This document shows, piece after piece, positions 5,462 to 5,653 of a stretch of DNA of 5,653 nucleotides. Every line of letters begins with the position of its first letter. Position 1 is the first letter of the stretch. This DNA comes from Pseudomonadales bacterium. Its GTDB lineage: Bacteria > Pseudomonadota > Gammaproteobacteria > Pseudomonadales > IMCC2047. Under the pieces are notes generated by a model, which was given only the letters and a program-made list of their open reading frames with translations, was not told the origin of the DNA and ran no database searches. The stretch lies in the NCBI GenBank assembly GCA_021736745.1, contig JAIPFG010000212.1, forward strand, positions 1-5,653, read 5' to 3'. The translations under genes and the position numbers were made by a program.

Positions 5462-5653
5462 TTTGGGCGAATGGGGCCGGGGCGAGGTAATGGGTTTCGA
5501 TGGTGAGGCGGGACTTATTTGTGATCGCCTTGGGGAAGCCATCGGTTTGCAGTGACGTTTATTTTCGTTGGTAACGAGCACTTTATTTATTCACCCCTGT
5601 GTAATAGAAGGATGGAAGGGCTTGCAAACCGCTGCCACCCGGCCGGTAGGGGA
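5462..5653. other. Right-end region without a recognisable gene
   Basis: Base composition becomes GC-rich again. No frame shows a start with a ribosome binding site or a known motif. A + strand frame open from the repeats ends at a TGA near 5555 and could be a gene remnant, but nothing identifies it. Inverted repeats are present: CGATGG/CCATCG (5498-5503 and 5539-5544) enclosing AGGCG/CGCCT (5506-5510 and 5526-5530), and CGGTTTGCA/TGCAAACCG (5543-5551 and 5623-5631). Confidence 0.35.

Overview
The window looks like a bacterial accessory locus. It holds two polymorphic-toxin cassettes of the Rhs type on the + strand, then a REP-associated (IS200-like) transposase on the - strand, then repeat-rich non-coding DNA. 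The lineage cannot be fixed from the sequence. The Rhs core wording, the long transposase with its RYFVDGVMIGSEEYI motif, and the ACGAA-rich intergenic repeats remind me of PVC-group bacteria (Lentisphaerota, Kiritimatiellota, Verrucomicrobiota, Planctomycetota) or Desulfobacterota. That is a weak inference.

Layout. (1) 1-1446: the 3' end of an rhs gene whose reading frame is open through the left edge. It carries the last part of the Rhs core and a variable C-terminus ending in a WHH-motif HNH/Endo VII nuclease toxin. (2) 1466-1897: a SMI1/KNR4 (SUKH) immunity gene 19 bp downstream with a good ribosome binding site. (3) 1898-2132: non-coding DNA with a possible promoter and the point where Rhs homology resumes. 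(4) 2133-3473: an orphan Rhs tip, a second short piece of Rhs core fused to a different toxin, a colicin E9/pyocin S-type HNH DNase. (5) 3492-3728: the matching Im2/Im9-type bacteriocin immunity protein. (6) 3729-4080: non-coding DNA with a short tandem repeat and GGGACAGTGAC. (7) 4081-5016 (-): a RAYT/Y1 transposase with its own promoter and Shine-Dalgarno sequence. (8) 5112-5256: a nested tandem repeat array carrying the inverted counterpart of GGGACAGTGAC. (9) 5255-5450: ACGAA-rich repeats. (10) 5462-5653: no gene seen.

How it works together. Each toxin gene is followed immediately by its cognate immunity gene. The end of the Rhs core is duplicated (about 141-441 and 2190-2489), and both copies diverge right after the same near-identical 35 bp. 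This is the arrangement known for rhs loci in which orphan tip-plus-immunity cassettes downstream of a main rhs gene act as a reservoir. Recombination in the shared core can swap the active toxin. The orphan DNase has several substitutions at positions equivalent to colicin E9 active-site residues, and its immunity protein has one at a DNase-binding hot spot. These are the most interesting details here. The transposase with inverted GGGACAGTGAC motifs on each side is a second unit that may have seeded the neighbouring repeats.
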